Positions 62,255 through 64,000 of a DNA stretch of 64,000 nucleotides are shown one piece after another (position 1 is the stretch's first letter; every line of letters begins with the position of its first letter). The translations under genes and the position numbers were made by a program. The notes below the pieces were generated by a model, which saw only the letters and a list, made by a program, of their open reading frames with translations, made no database searches and was not told where the DNA came from. This DNA comes from Opitutia bacterium (GTDB lineage Bacteria; Verrucomicrobiota; Verrucomicrobiia; Opitutales; Opitutaceae). Location of the stretch: contig PLOH01000142.1 in assembly GCA_003142955.1 (NCBI GenBank), forward strand, positions 38,308 to 102,307. Direction: 5' to 3'.

Positions 62255-63754
62255 ATGAAAAAACGTTGCGGCGCCGTTCTGCTGCTCGCGCTCTTGTGCC
62301 CCCTTTTCCACGCTGCCGATCTTACCGGCACGTGGCGCATGGATCTTGCCCGGCGCGGTGGCGTCACCCTGCAAACCTATTTCGTGCTCAGCCAGCACGG
62401 CACGCGACTCGACGGCAAGGTCGTCATCAACAACTGCGTCGATTTACCCCTGCGCAAGGCGCACGTCGAAGGATCCGACGGCGTTTTCAGCAACGACTGG
62501 AACACCGACTACCGCCTTCACCCCGAAGGCGACCACCTGCGCGTGACGCTAACCTACGGCGGCCATGACTCGGAGGAGGCCACGGCCGTCCGGGCGCCGG
62601 AGGCCGAGGCGCATCCGCCGGCCGTCATCCCGTTGCCCGCGATCGATCCCGTTCCGGCGAACGGCCTGGCCCGGACCCCGCCCATGGGCTGGAACAGCTG
62701 GAATCATTTCGGCGACAAGGTGGACGACCAAACTGTGCGTGAAACCGCCGACGCCATGGTGAGCAGCGGCATGGCCGCCGCCGGCTACGTCTTTGTCAAT
62801 ATCGACGATTGCTGGGAAGGCAGCCGCGATGCCCAGGGCAATATCGTCCCGAACACCAAATTCCCCGACATGAAGGCGCTCGCGGATTACGTCCATCAGC
62901 GCGGACTCAAGTTGGGCATTTATTCCTCGCCTGGTCCGCGGACCTGCGGCGGCTATTTGGGCAGCTATGGCCACGAGGAGCAGGATGCGAAGACGTATGT
63001 CGCCTGGGGCATCGATTACCTCAAGTACGACTGGTGCAGCGCTGGCCGCGTCTATACCGATTCGAGCCTCCAAGCGGGCTACCAGAAGATGGGTCGCGCT
63101 CTTGCCCGGTCCGGCCGTCCCATCGTCTTCAGTCTGTGCGAGTATGGCATGGGCGACGTCTGGAAATGGGGCCCGCAAGTCGGCGCCAACCTCTGGCGCA
63201 CCACCGGCGACATTCAGGATAATTGGAAATCGATGTCTGAAATCGGCTTCAACCAGGGCCGCCTCGCGCCCTATGCCGCCCCCGGCCACTGGAACGATCC
63301 GGACATGCTCGAAATCGGCAATGGCGGCATGTCCGCGACGGAGTACCGGACGCACTTCAGCCTGTGGTGCCTGCTCGCGGCGCCGCTCATGGCTGGCAAC
63401 GATCTGCGCACGATGACGGCCGAAACGCGCGAGATCCTGGTCAACCGCGAAGTCATCGCCATCGACCAGGACGTCCTGGGGCGGCAGGGTGAACGTCTCG
63501 CGAGCCGTGACGGCATCGAGATCTGGGCCAAGCCGCTGCACGATGGCAGCCGCGCGATCGGGGTGTTCAACCGCAACGAAACGGAGAAGGCCGTGCAACT
63601 CACTTGGAAGGAGATCGGCCTGGCGACCAAGCCAACGGCGCTGCGCGATCTTTGGCAGCACTGCGACCTGGCGCCGGCAGCGGATGCCTATTCCGCGCCT
63701 GTCCCGGCCCACGGGGTCCTACTGCTGCGCGTGAAGCCTCAGCCGAAAGGATAA
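62255..63754 (+). CDS. Secreted alpha-galactosidase (GH27)
   Basis: Cleaves terminal alpha-D-galactosyl residues. It has 499 residues. Signal peptide 1-20 (MKKRCGAVLLLALLCPLFHA). A 120-residue N-terminal beta domain (DLTGTWRMDLARRGGVTLQT) precedes the GH27 barrel: LARTPPMGWNSWNHFGD, AGYVFVNIDDCWEG, LKLGIYSSPGPRTCGGYLGS, nucleophile Asp in GIDYLKYDWCSAG, IVFSLCEYGMGDVWKWGPQV, acid/base Asp in WRTTGDIQDNW, and PGHWNDPDMLEIGNGGMS. The C-terminal beta-sandwich has EIWAKPLHDGSRAIGVFNRN. Start chosen for the signal peptide. The PocR-AraC gene upstream probably controls it. Confidence 0.94.
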   Translation: MKKRCGAVLLLALLCPLFHAADLTGTWRMDLARRGGVTLQTYFVLSQHGTRLDGKVVINNCVDLPLRKAHVEGSDGVFSNDWNTDYRLHPEGDHLRVTLTYGGHDSEEATAVRAPEAEAHPPAVIPLPAIDPVPANGLARTPPMGWNSWNHFGDKVDDQTVRETADAMVSSGMAAAGYVFVNIDDCWEGSRDAQGNIVPNTKFPDMKALADYVHQRGLKLGIYSSPGPRTCGGYLGSYGHEEQDAKTYVAWGIDYLKYDWCSAGRVYTDSSLQAGYQKMGRALARSGRPIVFSLCEYGMGDVWKWGPQVGANLWRTTGDIQDNWKSMSEIGFNQGRLAPYAAPGHWNDPDMLEIGNGGMSATEYRTHFSLWCLLAAPLMAGNDLRTMTAETREILVNREVIAIDQDVLGRQGERLASRDGIEIWAKPLHDGSRAIGVFNRNETEKAVQLTWKEIGLATKPTALRDLWQHCDLAPAADAYSAPVPAHGVLLLRVKPQPKG

Positions 63755-63790
63755 GATCTTCCCGTCCCGGCAGGATTCGCCGTCCGGCTT

Positions 63791-63816
63791 GTAGGGCCGG
63801 CGCTCGTCGCCGGGCC
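63791..63816 (+). repeat. Single REP unit (GTAGGGCCGGCGCTC)
   Basis: GTAGGGCCGGCGCTCGTCGC followed by CGGGCC folds as a hairpin (GGCCGGCG with CGCCGGGCC region) and has a GTAG foot. Same family as 55596-55697. It lies 37 bases after the alpha-galactosidase stop. Confidence 0.6.
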
Positions 63817-63916
63817 AAAATCCGATCGGGAAACGGTCGGCCGGTCCTCTCTGGCCAGGCCTGCGGTGGACTGGCAGGTGGTCGCCCGCTATTCGATCCC
63901 GGGGAGCGAGTGCCAA

Positions 63917-63941
63917 GTGGCCGCGAGCGCCAGCGAGTGGA
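63917..63941 (+). repeat. Single REP unit (GTGGCCGCGAGCGCC)
   Basis: GTGGCCGCGAGCGCCAGCGA followed by GTGGA matches the left arm of the element at 42252 (GTAGCTGCGAGCGCCAGCGA) at all but three positions. No paired right arm is seen before the window ends. No gene was found after 63754. Confidence 0.55.
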
Positions 63942-64000
63942 TCTGTCGGCGGTCATCCCCAAATCACCGATGTCATCTCACTAGTGTCCAAAACAGCGCG

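Overview
The window is high-GC bacterial chromosome with closely packed genes. Gene content suggests a member of the Verrucomicrobiota, most likely Opitutaceae or a close relative. This is an inference from protein style and synteny (Gld-type ABC/DUF4340 operon, ClpX-like ATPase lacking a zinc finger, PocR-type AraC regulator, many degraded sensory and secreted-enzyme genes), not from a marker-gene search. I see no rRNA, tRNA, CRISPR array, phage or complete transposase.

Layout. 0-4 kb: end-truncated folD, an SH3-like secreted protein, then the fatty acid genes fabG-acpP-fabF with an intrinsic terminator between acpP and fabF. 4-11 kb: two large hybrid histidine kinases flank a sulfatase-fold gene that has lost its catalytic residues and carries an in-frame palindromic purine-rich insert. 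11-20 kb (minus): a likely operon of ABC ATPase, ABC-2 permease, GldG-like protein, DUF4340 protein and AsmA-like protein, with coaX upstream. 21-25 kb (minus): a histidine kinase pseudogene, birA, nadC and a MidA-type methyltransferase, so birA and coaX, both cofactor genes, are separated only by the dead kinase. 25-27.5 kb (plus): S41 protease overlapping tsaD. 27.5-32.6 kb (minus): ClpX-like ATPase, ubiE/menG, a possible small ORF, a Ser/Thr kinase and rpoN. 32.7-34.4 kb (plus): an HU/IHF protein and hisS. 34.5-41 kb: hemerythrin, cdd, kbl, tdh, ogt (minus) with a membrane protein gene nested on the plus strand between kbl and tdh, then dgt (plus) and a GNAT (minus).

From about 41 kb the character changes. 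Genes are more accessory: a cytochrome c fused to a beta domain, a VOC dioxygenase joined to a glycosidase remnant, an esterase with a lost N-terminus, M2 dipeptidase, chemoreceptor, ppdK, beta-propeller, a TolC/MFP/RND efflux operon, GNAT, PocR-AraC regulator and GH27 alpha-galactosidase. Their intergenic gaps hold at least nine palindromic REP-like units of several families whose feet read GTAG, GTGG or GGAG. I recognised none in the first 42 kb. The organism must carry RAYT-like transposases elsewhere if these are true REPs.

Most start codons I inspected have no Shine-Dalgarno sequence. Operons were inferred from short gaps, ATGA/GTGA overlaps and shared strand.
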